Shown piece by piece: positions 1 to 7,307 of a stretch of 8,987 nucleotides of DNA. The position numbers and the translations under genes are program-made. The stretch is from Burkholderiales bacterium UBA4615 (lineage in GTDB: Bacteria; Pseudomonadota; Gammaproteobacteria; Burkholderiales; Burkholderiaceae_E), in NCBI GenBank assembly GCA_002386465.1, contig DGIT01000055.1, positions 15,944 to 24,930 on the forward strand, given 5' to 3'. The notes under the pieces are model-generated. The model had not been told where the DNA came from, searched no databases, and saw nothing but the letters and a program-made list of their open reading frames with translations. Numbering within the stretch: position 1 is the stretch's first letter; the number at the start of each line of letters is the position of its first letter.

Positions 1-1
1 C

Positions 2-7
2 AGGAGG
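2..7 (+). promoter_or_regulatory. Ribosome binding site of fimV
   Basis: A perfect AGGAGG lies 5 bases upstream of a GTG codon at 13. It supports GTG as the fimV start although no ATG is near. Only 12 bases precede the gene in this window, so its promoter cannot be seen. Confidence 0.8.
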
Positions 8-12
8 CAGCT

Positions 13-2901
13 GTGAGGTCAAGAGGTTCGCTGCGTCACACCGCGCCCTCCAGTCCATCGTCCGGCTGGGGCGGTCGACCCCGCACGCTGGTGTTGGCGC
101 TGTGCCTTGCGCTAGCCCCGTTGTCGGGCCCGGCCAGCGCGGCGGGCTTGGGTCGACTGACCGTTCAAAGCGCGCTGGGTCAGCCCCTGCGAGCCGAGGT
201 GGAAGTCACCTCGCTCAGTCGCGAAGATGCTCAGTCCCTGGCCGCCAAGCTGGCCTCTCCCGACGCATTCCGGCAAGCTGGTCTGGAGTACAACCCTGCG
301 TTGAACGGTCTGCGGTTCGCGATTGAACCGCGCGGCGAGCGCACCTTTCTGAAGATCACCTCGAATCAGCCGATCAACGAGCCGTTCGTGGACATGCTGG
401 TCGAGTTGAGCTGGGCCTCGGGCAAGTTGCTGCGCGAGTACACCTTCCTGCTCGATCCGCCCGAGGGACGGGCCGCTGTGACGCCGCAAGCTGACGTGGC
501 TGCCCGGACGGCCGAGCCGGCTGCCCCGGTCGCGGGACCTGGCGCTGCTCCGCGTGCCGGTGCGCGGCCCCCCGCACAGGCGGCTACACGGCCCGCACCA
601 GCCCCACGGGCAGCTGCGCCTGAAGCCCCCAAAGCTGAGCTGGCCGCTGCGGGTACTGCCGCAGGGGGCCCGGTGAATGTCCGGCGCGGCGACACGCTCG
701 GTCGCATTGCCGGCACCGTACGCCCCGAGGGCGTGAGCCTGGAGCAGGCGATGGTCGCGATTTATCGCGCCAATCCCTCTGCATTCGCCGGCAATCTGAA
801 TTTGCTGCGTGAGGGTTCTCGCCTTGATATCCCTGATGCCGCAGGCATGTCCGCCATCCCGCCCGCCGAGGCTGGGCGCGAAGTGCGCGTGCAAGCGACC
901 GACTTCAATAACTATCGCAGCCGGCTGGCTCAGGCCGCACCCAAGGGCGATGCGCCGCGTGCAGGGCAGACCGCCAGCGGCGCGGTCAGTGGCCGGGTAC
1001 AAGACAGCGCGCGCGCCGACACTGGCGATCGGCTCGCGCTCTCCAAGCCCGCAGCAGGTGCGGGCGGCACGGCCACTGGCGCCGTGGGTGCCAAATCCGG
1101 AGCAAGCGGCGTCGAGCAATCGGTGGCCCGCGATGCAGCGGTCAAGGAATCCGAGGCACGGATCGCGGAACTGGAAAAAAATGTCCAGGATCTGCGCAAG
1201 CTGCTCGATCTGCGCAACCGTTCCATGGCCGACATGCAGCGTCAGCTGGATGCTTCGCGCGCAGGACAGGCGGCCGTGAGCGGCGCAGTGGCCGGTGCGA
1301 CGGCGCAAGCCGGTACTGCGAACGACCCTTCAGCTTCTGCGCCGGCAGGGGCCGCCGCGCCGGCCTCGGCAGCTGCATCGGCCAGTGCGCCAGCGATGGA
1401 GTCCCCGGCGACCCCCGCAGGACCAGCAACCACTTCGGATACCGCCGTCGCCAAGTCCGATCAGGCAGCGAGCCCCGCTTCCCCAAGTGCTGATGCGAGC
1501 CAGACTGCAGGTGGCACAGCGGCCGCAGCCGATCAGCCTGCTCAGCCTGCAGACAGTACAGCGCCACCACCGCCTGCCGCTGCGGCCAGCAAGCCGCCCG
1601 CCGCACCGACTGAACCGGTTGCTGAGCCGGGCCTGCTCGATGACCTGCTTGAAAATCCCTTGCTCCTTCCGGGTCTGGGGGGCATTGCCGCGCTGGGCGC
1701 TGGCTATGCGCTGTATGCGATGCGGCGTCGTCGCAAGGTTGAGTCCTTTGAGGACAGCCTGGTCACCTCTGACACGTTCACATCGAATTCCCTGTTCGGA
1801 TCGACGGGCGGTCAAAGCGTCGATACCAATCAGGGCGCGTTCGCATCGCCCGGTGCGGCCGATGTCCCCTCAACGGAAGTGGATCCGATCGCCGAGGCGG
1901 ACGTCTATATTGCGTATGGGCGTGAGGCGCAGGCCGAGGATATTCTGCGCGAGGCGCTCGCGCGCCAGCCCGAGCGTCAGCCGATCCGCTTCAAGCTGCT
2001 GCAAATTTGCGCCGCCCGGAACGATCTGGACGCCTTCGAGGTCCTGGCACGCCAGATGCACGACATGACCGGCGGGCAGGGCGAAGACTGGGAGAAGGCC
2101 GCTGCGCTGGGTCTGTCACTCGACCCCTTGAATCCGCTCTATGGCGACGCGGCTTCCGGGCCGGCGGGTGCAACAGGCGGTATGGGTCAGGCGGTGGCTG
2201 CCGGGGCCGACTCGGGGCGCGACTTTGATTTTCCTGATCTTGAGCTTGACCTGGCTGCGCCGCGCGCTGCGGCCGAACCCGTTGCAGCACCGCGTGAGTC
2301 CTTGATTGAAACGGCGGTGGCTGGTCTGGACGAGGTGCAGACCCCCGAGCAGATTGAGCCGTTCGAGTTGCCAGCCGCTGTGGCCGCGCCATTCGGTGAA
2401 CCCCTTGCGGGCTTGGAGAAGCCTGCTGCGTCCGCGCCGAGCGCGCCGCCTGCGGGCATGTCAGCCGATGGATTGCCCAGTCTCGACATTGACCTGGATC
2501 TCGATCTGCCCGCCAAGTCGGTCCCGCCGGCTTCAGCCGAGACCGCAGCCGGGCGTCAGCCCTCCGCTGGTGCGGCCGAACCGTCCATGGATTTCGACCT
2601 CGATCTGGCCGCGCTCGAGAACATCACGCAGGCCCGTCCTGAGCTTGCGGCGGCCGACGCGCGCGGGTTGCCGAGCTTTGATCTGGATCTCGAACCGGTT
2701 GCGGTGCAGGCCGATGCAGATCCTGCGTCGGCAGGTGGTTCGGCACGCTGGCAGGAAATGTCGACCAAGCTCGATCTGGCTTCGGCCTACGAGGAAATTG
2801 GCGACAAGGAAGGCGCACGCGAATTGCTTCAGGAAGTCATCAGCGGTGGCGATGGCACGCAGCAGCAAAAAGCGCGTGCCATGCTCAGCAAGATTGGCTG
2901 A
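13..2901 (+). CDS. fimV: FimV-family peptidoglycan-binding polar hub / pilus assembly protein
   Basis: This 962-residue protein has the full FimV/HubP/TspA layout. A signal peptide has a basic n-region, a hydrophobic core at about 25-38 and an ASA-A cleavage site near 43. The conserved FimV N-terminal domain follows (about 44-150, beginning AGLGRLTVQSALGQPL). An Ala/Pro linker leads to a LysM domain (about 221-274, with RRGDTLGRIAG), which binds peptidoglycan. Then come a coiled coil (about 377-416), a long Ala/Pro/Ser linker (about 420-535) and one membrane segment (about 549-570) followed by RRRRK, which puts the C-terminus in the cytoplasm. The cytoplasmic part has a TPR-like region (about 626-709), acidic repeated motifs, and the FimV C-terminal helical domain (about 917-962). 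Relatives act as polar landmarks and support type IV pilus secretin assembly and twitching. The role is inferred from family. The GTG start is chosen for its perfect ribosome binding site. LALC at 28-31 is not a proper lipobox. Confidence 0.93.
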   Translation: MRSRGSLRHTAPSSPSSGWGGRPRTLVLALCLALAPLSGPASAAGLGRLTVQSALGQPLRAEVEVTSLSREDAQSLAAKLASPDAFRQAGLEYNPALNGLRFAIEPRGERTFLKITSNQPINEPFVDMLVELSWASGKLLREYTFLLDPPEGRAAVTPQADVAARTAEPAAPVAGPGAAPRAGARPPAQAATRPAPAPRAAAPEAPKAELAAAGTAAGGPVNVRRGDTLGRIAGTVRPEGVSLEQAMVAIYRANPSAFAGNLNLLREGSRLDIPDAAGMSAIPPAEAGREVRVQATDFNNYRSRLAQAAPKGDAPRAGQTASGAVSGRVQDSARADTGDRLALSKPAAGAGGTATGAVGAKSGASGVEQSVARDAAVKESEARIAELEKNVQDLRKLLDLRNRSMADMQRQLDASRAGQAAVSGAVAGATAQAGTANDPSASAPAGAAAPASAAASASAPAMESPATPAGPATTSDTAVAKSDQAASPASPSADASQTAGGTAAAADQPAQPADSTAPPPPAAAASKPPAAPTEPVAEPGLLDDLLENPLLLPGLGGIAALGAGYALYAMRRRRKVESFEDSLVTSDTFTSNSLFGSTGGQSVDTNQGAFASPGAADVPSTEVDPIAEADVYIAYGREAQAEDILREALARQPERQPIRFKLLQICAARNDLDAFEVLARQMHDMTGGQGEDWEKAAALGLSLDPLNPLYGDAASGPAGATGGMGQAVAAGADSGRDFDFPDLELDLAAPRAAAEPVAAPRESLIETAVAGLDEVQTPEQIEPFELPAAVAAPFGEPLAGLEKPAASAPSAPPAGMSADGLPSLDIDLDLDLPAKSVPPASAETAAGRQPSAGAAEPSMDFDLDLAALENITQARPELAAADARGLPSFDLDLEPVAVQADADPASAGGSARWQEMSTKLDLASAYEEIGDKEGARELLQEVISGGDGTQQQKARAMLSKIG
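2221..2700 (+). repeat. Acidic Asp-Leu repeated motifs in the cytoplasmic part of FimV
   Basis: Four related acidic segments sit in the FimV tail: DFDFPDLELDL (residues 737-747), GLPSLDIDLDLDL (820-832), MDFDLDLAAL (859-868) and GLPSFDLDLEPV (885-896). They share alternating Asp and Leu/Phe, and two share the lead-in GLPS. They are separated by Ala/Pro-rich spacers of unequal length, so this is a degenerate protein-level repeat and not a DNA tandem array. HubP/FimV relatives carry acidic repeats in the same place, where they are thought to serve in partner docking. That role here is inference. Confidence 0.6.
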
Positions 2902-2925
2902 CGTTCTGGTCGTCTTACGCCAGTC

Positions 2926-3741
2926 ATGAGGCTTGCCCTCGGGCTGGCCTATGACGGAACCGGCTTTTCCGGCTGGCAGACGCAGCCGGCTGGCGATGCG
3001 GTGCAAGACGCCCTCGAGCGCTCGCTGTCCGCTCTGGCCGGGCATCCGGTCGATACGATCTGTGCCGGCCGCACTGACGCGGGCGTACACGCGCTGCAGC
3101 AGATCGTGCACTTCGACACTGCGTCGGAACGACCACTGAACGCCTGGGTGCGTGGTACCAATGCAAGGTTGCCTGCGGCCGTGGCGGTGCAGTGGGCGAG
3201 GGAGGTCTCTGCCGACTTCCATGCGCGCTTCAGCGCCCGCTCCCGCACCTATCGGTACCTGATCCGGTGTGCGCCTGTACCGCACCCTCTGTGGCGTGAC
3301 CGGGCGGGTTGGGTCTTTCGTCCCGTATCGGTTGAGCCGATGCGAGAGGCGGCAGCCCACCTGATCGGCGAGCACGATTTTTCCGCTTTTCGTTCCTCGC
3401 AATGTCAGGCAGCGTCGCCGGTGCGCACGGTCTCTACCCTGACCGTGAGCCGGCGCGGCGACTTTATCGAGCTCACCATCACGGCCAATGCCTTCTTGCA
3501 TCACATGGTGCGCAATATCGTCGGCGCGCTGGTCTACGTGGGTACCGGTCGCCAGCCTGCCGCCTGGATTGGCGAGCTGCTCGCAGCGCGCCGGCGCGCC
3601 CTGGCAGCCCCCACTTTTTCGCCTGCGGGGCTGTATCTGGCAGGGGTGCAGTACGACCCGGTGCATGCGCTTCCGCAGCCAGCACCGGTCGATCCATGGT
3701 CTGAGCCGCTTGCACAATGGGCCGATCCGGGCGAGGGTTGA
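2926..3741 (+). CDS. truA: tRNA pseudouridine(38-40) synthase TruA
   Basis: TruA isomerises uridines 38, 39 and 40 in the anticodon arm of many tRNAs to pseudouridine, acting as a cytoplasmic dimer. The 271-residue protein is full length for the family. It has the N-terminal LAYDGTGFSGWQ motif (8-18) and the catalytic aspartate D51 in AGRTDAGVH. It also has the conserved active-site tyrosine Y109 in RTYRYLI, the HDFSAFR segment and the FLHHMVRNIVG helix. ATG 2926 is the only common start in frame after the fimV stop, 24 bases downstream, and MRLALGLAYDG matches how the family begins. No good ribosome binding site is visible, so translation may depend on ribosomes finishing fimV. Clear identification; coupling is inferred. 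Confidence 0.97.
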   Translation: MRLALGLAYDGTGFSGWQTQPAGDAVQDALERSLSALAGHPVDTICAGRTDAGVHALQQIVHFDTASERPLNAWVRGTNARLPAAVAVQWAREVSADFHARFSARSRTYRYLIRCAPVPHPLWRDRAGWVFRPVSVEPMREAAAHLIGEHDFSAFRSSQCQAASPVRTVSTLTVSRRGDFIELTITANAFLHHMVRNIVGALVYVGTGRQPAAWIGELLAARRRALAAPTFSPAGLYLAGVQYDPVHALPQPAPVDPWSEPLAQWADPGEG

Positions 3742-3744
3742 GGG

Positions 3745-4392
3745 ATGCGTACCCGAATCAAGTTCTGCGGCCTGGTCCGCCCCGAAGATGTGGACACTGC
3801 CGTGGCGCTGGGCGTCGATGCGGTGGGTTTTGTGTTTTACGCGCGCAGTCCGCGAGCGGTGGACGTACAGCTCGCCTCGTCGCTGCGTCGCCGTCTGCCC
3901 TCCTTTGTGAGTGCCGTCGGACTGTTCGTGAACGAGACGCCTCAGACCCTGGCGGCGACCGCCTCGGCTGTCGGGCTGGATGTGCTCCAGCTGCATGGTG
4001 ACGAAGATCCCTTAGCGTGTGCAGCGATCAGCCATCTTGCGGGCAGCCTGCCCTGGTGGAAGGCCATTCGCATGAAGACACAGGCCGATTTGTTATCATC
4101 GTTCGGTCCGTTTGGTGCTGCCGAGTGCCTGCTGCTCGACTCATTCAGTGAGGGGTTCGGTGGCAGCGGCAAGACCTTCGACTGGACCTGGATTCCGCCG
4201 CGGCGGCCCGTGCGCATCGTAATGTCCGGTGGGCTCGATGCCCGCAGCGTGGGCGATGCGATTGCAGCGGTCAGACCGTTTGCAGTCGATGTCTCCAGCG
4301 GCATCCAGGGTGACTCTCCGCGAATCAAGGATCCTGCGCGAATGGAGCAGTTTGTGAACGCCGTTCTCGCAGCAGATGCAGGCCGACCATGA
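3745..4392 (+). CDS. trpF: Phosphoribosylanthranilate isomerase TrpF
   Basis: TrpF converts N-(5-phosphoribosyl)anthranilate to CdRP, the third step from chorismate to tryptophan, on a TIM barrel. The 215-residue protein is a normal stand-alone length. It shows IKFCG with the catalytic cysteine C8, LQLHGDE (81-87), the catalytic aspartate D132 in LLLDS, and the phosphate-loop motifs GGSGKTFDW (139-147), MSGGL (160-164) and VDVSSGI (181-187). The end of the last motif reads SSGIQGDSPRIKD, where many homologues have an SSGVE-type sequence. The ATG is 3 bases after the truA stop, with GAGGG at 3733-3737 inside truA as a likely ribosome binding site. The upstream trpE/G/D/C functions are not in the window, so the pathway is split. 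Confidence 0.97.
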   Translation: MRTRIKFCGLVRPEDVDTAVALGVDAVGFVFYARSPRAVDVQLASSLRRRLPSFVSAVGLFVNETPQTLAATASAVGLDVLQLHGDEDPLACAAISHLAGSLPWWKAIRMKTQADLLSSFGPFGAAECLLLDSFSEGFGGSGKTFDWTWIPPRRPVRIVMSGGLDARSVGDAIAAVRPFAVDVSSGIQGDSPRIKDPARMEQFVNAVLAADAGRP

Positions 4393-5588
4393 AACCGTAT
4401 GATCTTCCCGATGCCCGAGGCCACTTTGGCCCCTACGGCGGTACCTTCGTTTCCGAGACGCTCATGCATGCGCTCGAGGAACTGCGCCAGGCCTACGACC
4501 GCTATCGTGTCGACCCTGAGTTCGTCGCCGAATTCAAGGACGAGCTGAAGTATTTCGTGGGGCGACCCAGCCCCATTTATCACGCCAAGCGCTGGTCCCA
4601 GATGCTGGGTGGGGCGCAGATCTACTTCAAGCGTGAAGACCTGAATCACACCGGCGCGCACAAGGTCAACAACACGATCGGACAGGCCCTGCTGGCCAAG
4701 CGCATGGGCAAGCCGCGCGTCATCGCCGAGACCGGTGCCGGTCAGCACGGGGTAGCCACAGCCACAGTGGCGGCGCGTTTCGGGATGAAGTGCGTGGTCT
4801 ATATGGGCGTGACCGACGTCGCCCGCCAGGCCCAGAACGTGTACCGCATGAAGCTGCTGGGCGCTGAAGTGGTTCCGGTCGAGTCAGGCAGCAAGACTCT
4901 GAAAGACGCGCTCAATGAAGCGATGCGCGACTGGGTCACCAACGTTGAAGACACCTTCTACATCATTGGCACCGTTGCGGGGCCGCATCCTTATCCGATG
5001 ATGGTGCGCGACTTCAACTCGGTGGTCGGCCAGGAGTGCCTGTGGCAAATGCCTGAGCGTATCGGCCGCCAGCCCGACTATGTGCTGGCTTGCGTGGGCG
5101 GAGGCTCCAACGCCATCGGTATCTTCCATCCTTACATTCCGCATGAATCCGTGAAGCTGGTGGGCGTGGAAGCGGCAGGCGAGGGTCTTCATACCGGTCG
5201 TCATGCCGCCTCGCTCTCGGCTGGGGTGCCAGGCGTACTACATGGCAACCGCACCTATCTGCTCCAGGATCAGAACGGCCAGATCATCGATACGCATTCC
5301 GTGTCGGCAGGTCTGGACTATCCCGGCGTGGGCCCCGAGCATGCCTGGCTCAAGGACATCGGTCGCGCCTCGTATGTGGCCATCGACGACCGCGACACGC
5401 TCAAGGCCTTTCACGATTGCTGCCGCATCGAGGGCATCATCCCGGCGCTGGAGTCGAGCCATGCCCTGGCCTATGCGACCCAGCTTGCGCCCACGCTGCC
5501 GCGCGACAAGGTGATTCTCGTGAACCTCTCCGGGCGCGGCGACAAGGACATGCATACCGTCGCGCAGGCCGGCGGCGTGCCGCTCTGA
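4389..5588 (+). CDS. trpB: Tryptophan synthase beta subunit TrpB
   Basis: TrpB is the PLP enzyme that joins indole, channelled from TrpA, with L-serine to make L-tryptophan in an alpha2-beta2 complex. At 399 residues it has the usual length of the TrpB1 class. The PLP-binding lysine is K92 in HTGAHKVNN, and the catalytic glutamate is E114 in ETGAGQHG. The PLP-phosphate glycine loop is CVGGGSNAIG (235-244). The N-terminal FGPYGGTFVSETL and C-terminal LVNLSGRGDKD segments are intact. Its ATG overlaps the trpF stop in an ATGA at 4389-4392, with only a weak AGG at 4380-4382 upstream, so translation is probably coupled to trpF. Confidence 0.98.
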   Translation: MKPYDLPDARGHFGPYGGTFVSETLMHALEELRQAYDRYRVDPEFVAEFKDELKYFVGRPSPIYHAKRWSQMLGGAQIYFKREDLNHTGAHKVNNTIGQALLAKRMGKPRVIAETGAGQHGVATATVAARFGMKCVVYMGVTDVARQAQNVYRMKLLGAEVVPVESGSKTLKDALNEAMRDWVTNVEDTFYIIGTVAGPHPYPMMVRDFNSVVGQECLWQMPERIGRQPDYVLACVGGGSNAIGIFHPYIPHESVKLVGVEAAGEGLHTGRHAASLSAGVPGVLHGNRTYLLQDQNGQIIDTHSVSAGLDYPGVGPEHAWLKDIGRASYVAIDDRDTLKAFHDCCRIEGIIPALESSHALAYATQLAPTLPRDKVILVNLSGRGDKDMHTVAQAGGVPL

Positions 5589-5604
5589 TCGGGGCCGTCT
5601 GCAC

Positions 5605-6432
5605 ATGACCCGGATCGCCGCCACCTTCAAGCGCCTGCAGCAGTCGGGTCGTAAGGCCCTCATCCCTTATTTCACGGCAGGCCACCCCAGCCGTGAGCAT
5701 GCCGTGCCGCTGATGCATGCGCTGGCCGGCAACGGCGCCGACGTGATTGAACTGGGCGTGCCGTTCTCCGACCCGATGGCCGACGGCCCGGTCATCCAGA
5801 AGTCGGGCGAAGCGGCGCTGGCGCTGGGCGTCGGCTTGGGCGACGTGCTGCAGTGGGTCAGTGAGTTTCGCCGCACCGACTCAGCTACGCCGATTGTCCT
5901 GATGGGGTATCTGAATCCGATCGAACGGATGGGCATCGAAGTGTTTGCGGCCCGTTGCGCCGAGGTCGGCGTCGATGGCGTGCTGGTCGTGGATCAGCCG
6001 CCTGAAGAGGCCGAGGCCATGGTGCCGGTGCTTCGTGCGCGTGGCATCGATCCCATCTTTTTGCTGGCGCCCACCTCCACGTCCGAGCGCATCGCGCAGG
6101 TCGGGCGGCTTGCCAGTGGCTATGTCTACTATGTCTCGCTCAAGGGCATTACCGGAGCGGGGCATCTGAACGTGGACGAAGTCCTCAGTGCCTTGCCGGC
6201 AATCCGGGCCGCTACAGGTTTGCCCGTCGGGGTGGGCTTTGGCATTCGCGACGGTCAGACGGCGCGCGCCATTGCCCGCAGCGCCGATGCGGTCGTGATC
6301 GGCACCCGACTCATCCAGGAAATCGAGGCCGCCGGCCCGCAGCATGCTGTGGAGAAGGCCGGTGCGTTCATCCGGGGGATACGCGACGCCATGGACGCCG
6401 CCACCCCCACCACCAGGGAGACGACGACATGA
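5605..6432 (+). CDS. trpA: Tryptophan synthase alpha subunit TrpA
   Basis: TrpA cleaves indole-3-glycerol phosphate to indole and glyceraldehyde-3-phosphate and passes the indole to TrpB. The 275-residue protein has both catalytic acids, E49 in IELGVPFSDP and D60 in MADGP. The mobile loop is GITGAG (181-186), and the phosphate-binding stretch is GVGFGIRDGQ (209-218) followed by VVIGTRLIQ. The C-terminus ends in a Thr-rich tail. The gene starts 16 bases after trpB, the only real gap among the three trp genes, with a modest GGGGC at 5591-5595 upstream. Its stop overlaps the accD start. All key residues are present. Confidence 0.98.
   Translation: MTRIAATFKRLQQSGRKALIPYFTAGHPSREHAVPLMHALAGNGADVIELGVPFSDPMADGPVIQKSGEAALALGVGLGDVLQWVSEFRRTDSATPIVLMGYLNPIERMGIEVFAARCAEVGVDGVLVVDQPPEEAEAMVPVLRARGIDPIFLLAPTSTSERIAQVGRLASGYVYYVSLKGITGAGHLNVDEVLSALPAIRAATGLPVGVGFGIRDGQTARAIARSADAVVIGTRLIQEIEAAGPQHAVEKAGAFIRGIRDAMDAATPTTRETTT
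6415..6420 (+). promoter_or_regulatory. Ribosome binding site of accD
   Basis: AGGGAG inside the 3' end of trpA stands 8 bases before the accD ATG at 6429. This is one of the better ribosome binding sites in the window, so accD can probably recruit ribosomes itself as well as by coupling through the ATGA overlap. Confidence 0.65.
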
Positions 6433-7307
6433 GCTGGCTCGAAAAACTGCTGCCGCCCCGTATCAAACGTTCGGTGGCTTCGGCCGAGGCAAGACGCTCG
6501 GTGCCAGAAGGCGTCTGGGTGAAGTGCCAGAGTTGCGATGCGGTGCTCTACCGTGCGGATCTGCAGGGCACGCTCAATGTCTGCCCCAAATGCGACCATC
6601 ACATGCGCATCGGATCGCGGGCGCGTATCGACGCGCTGCTCGATCCCGAAGGCCGCTTTGAGGTCGGGCAGGAAGTGCTGCCGGTCGATGCGCTCAAGTT
6701 TCGCGACAGTCGCAAGTACCCGACCCGGCTGCAGGAAGCCATGGAAAGCACCGGCGAGACCGATGCGCTGGTGGTGGTGGGCGGGGCGATCCGTTCCTTG
6801 CCGGTCATCGTCGCGGCGTTCGAGTTCGAGTTCATGGGCGGGTCGATGGGTTCGGTTGTGGGCGAGAGGTTCGCGCGCGGCGTGCGCACGGCCATCGAAC
6901 AGAAAGTGCCCTTCATTTCCGTGGCGGCTTCGGGTGGCGCGCGGATGCAGGAAGGTTTGCTGTCTCTCATGCAGATGGCCAAGACCACTGCGTCCTTGAC
7001 GCAACTGGCCGATGCCAAGCTGCCTTACATCTCGGTGCTCACCGATCCCACCATGGGTGGCGTGTCGGCGAGCTTCTGTTTCCTGGGCGATGTGGTCATT
7101 GCAGAGCCGCGTGCGCTGATTGGCTTTGCCGGGCCGCGTGTGATCGAGCAGACCGTACGCGAAAAACTCCCCGAAGGCTTTCAGCGCGCGGAATTCCTGC
7201 TTGAGAAAGGCGCGATCGATATGATCGTGCACCGCCGCCAGATGCGCGACGAAATCGCCCAGTTGCTGGCGCTGCTGCAGCGGCAACCGTCGGAGGCTCT
7301 GGCCTGA
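6429..7307 (+). CDS. accD: Acetyl-CoA carboxylase carboxyltransferase subunit beta AccD
   Basis: AccD pairs with AccA to move the carboxyl group from carboxybiotin-BCCP to acetyl-CoA, giving malonyl-CoA for fatty-acid synthesis. At 292 residues it is close to the E. coli protein. The N-terminus holds the four-cysteine zinc ribbon typical of bacterial AccD (C33, C36, C52, C55; CxxC-15-CxxC). The carboxyltransferase core follows, with SGGARMQEG (168-176) forming part of the CoA/oxyanion site and TMGGVSASF (208-216). The start forms an ATGA overlap with trpA at 6429-6432. The stop overlaps the proposed CTG start of folC. Putting accD directly behind trpA is typical of this betaproteobacterial block, while the accD-folC pairing is wider. 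Confidence 0.98.
   Translation: MSWLEKLLPPRIKRSVASAEARRSVPEGVWVKCQSCDAVLYRADLQGTLNVCPKCDHHMRIGSRARIDALLDPEGRFEVGQEVLPVDALKFRDSRKYPTRLQEAMESTGETDALVVVGGAIRSLPVIVAAFEFEFMGGSMGSVVGERFARGVRTAIEQKVPFISVAASGGARMQEGLLSLMQMAKTTASLTQLADAKLPYISVLTDPTMGGVSASFCFLGDVVIAEPRALIGFAGPRVIEQTVREKLPEGFQRAEFLLEKGAIDMIVHRRQMRDEIAQLLALLQRQPSEALA
7292..7296 (+). promoter_or_regulatory. Ribosome binding site placing the folC start at CTG 7304
   Basis: GGAGG near the end of accD lies 7 bases before a CTG at 7304. This is ideal spacing for that codon and far from the next candidate, TTG at 7367. The TTG itself has only a GAGGG one base away, too close to work. The site therefore supports the longer folC reading. Confidence 0.7.

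Noticed and set aside
94..105. LALC at FimV residues 28-31 as a lipoprotein signal
   Set aside because: Leu directly before the Cys does not fit a lipobox, and a normal ASA-A signal peptidase I site lies further on.
112..1308. 398-codon minus-strand frame opposite fimV
   Set aside because: FimV domains in the plus frame explain this region; the antisense product is Cys/Arg/Gly-rich and unlike any family I know.
1295..2068. 257-codon plus-strand frame overlapping fimV in another frame
   Set aside because: It is an Arg/Pro-rich translation of the Ala/Pro low-complexity and TPR-coding DNA of fimV and has no start signal or motif.
2902..2925. CTGG/CCAG mini-hairpin between fimV and truA
   Set aside because: A four-base stem with no U-run is too weak for a terminator.
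2533..3996. 487-codon open frame on the minus strand across the end of fimV, truA and start of trpF
   Set aside because: It lies opposite three well-identified genes, encodes an Arg/His-rich sequence with no recognisable motif, and long antisense frames are expected in GC-rich DNA with strong codon bias.
4071..4099. Possible promoter inside trpF with a TATCAT -10-like sequence
   Set aside because: The place for a -35 element reads CATGAA at 17-base spacing, which is a poor match, and the sequence is coding.
6255..7286. 343-codon open frame on the minus strand opposite trpA and accD
   Set aside because: It is opposite intact trpA and accD, is rich in His/Arg/Gln, and shows no domain; it is a composition shadow.
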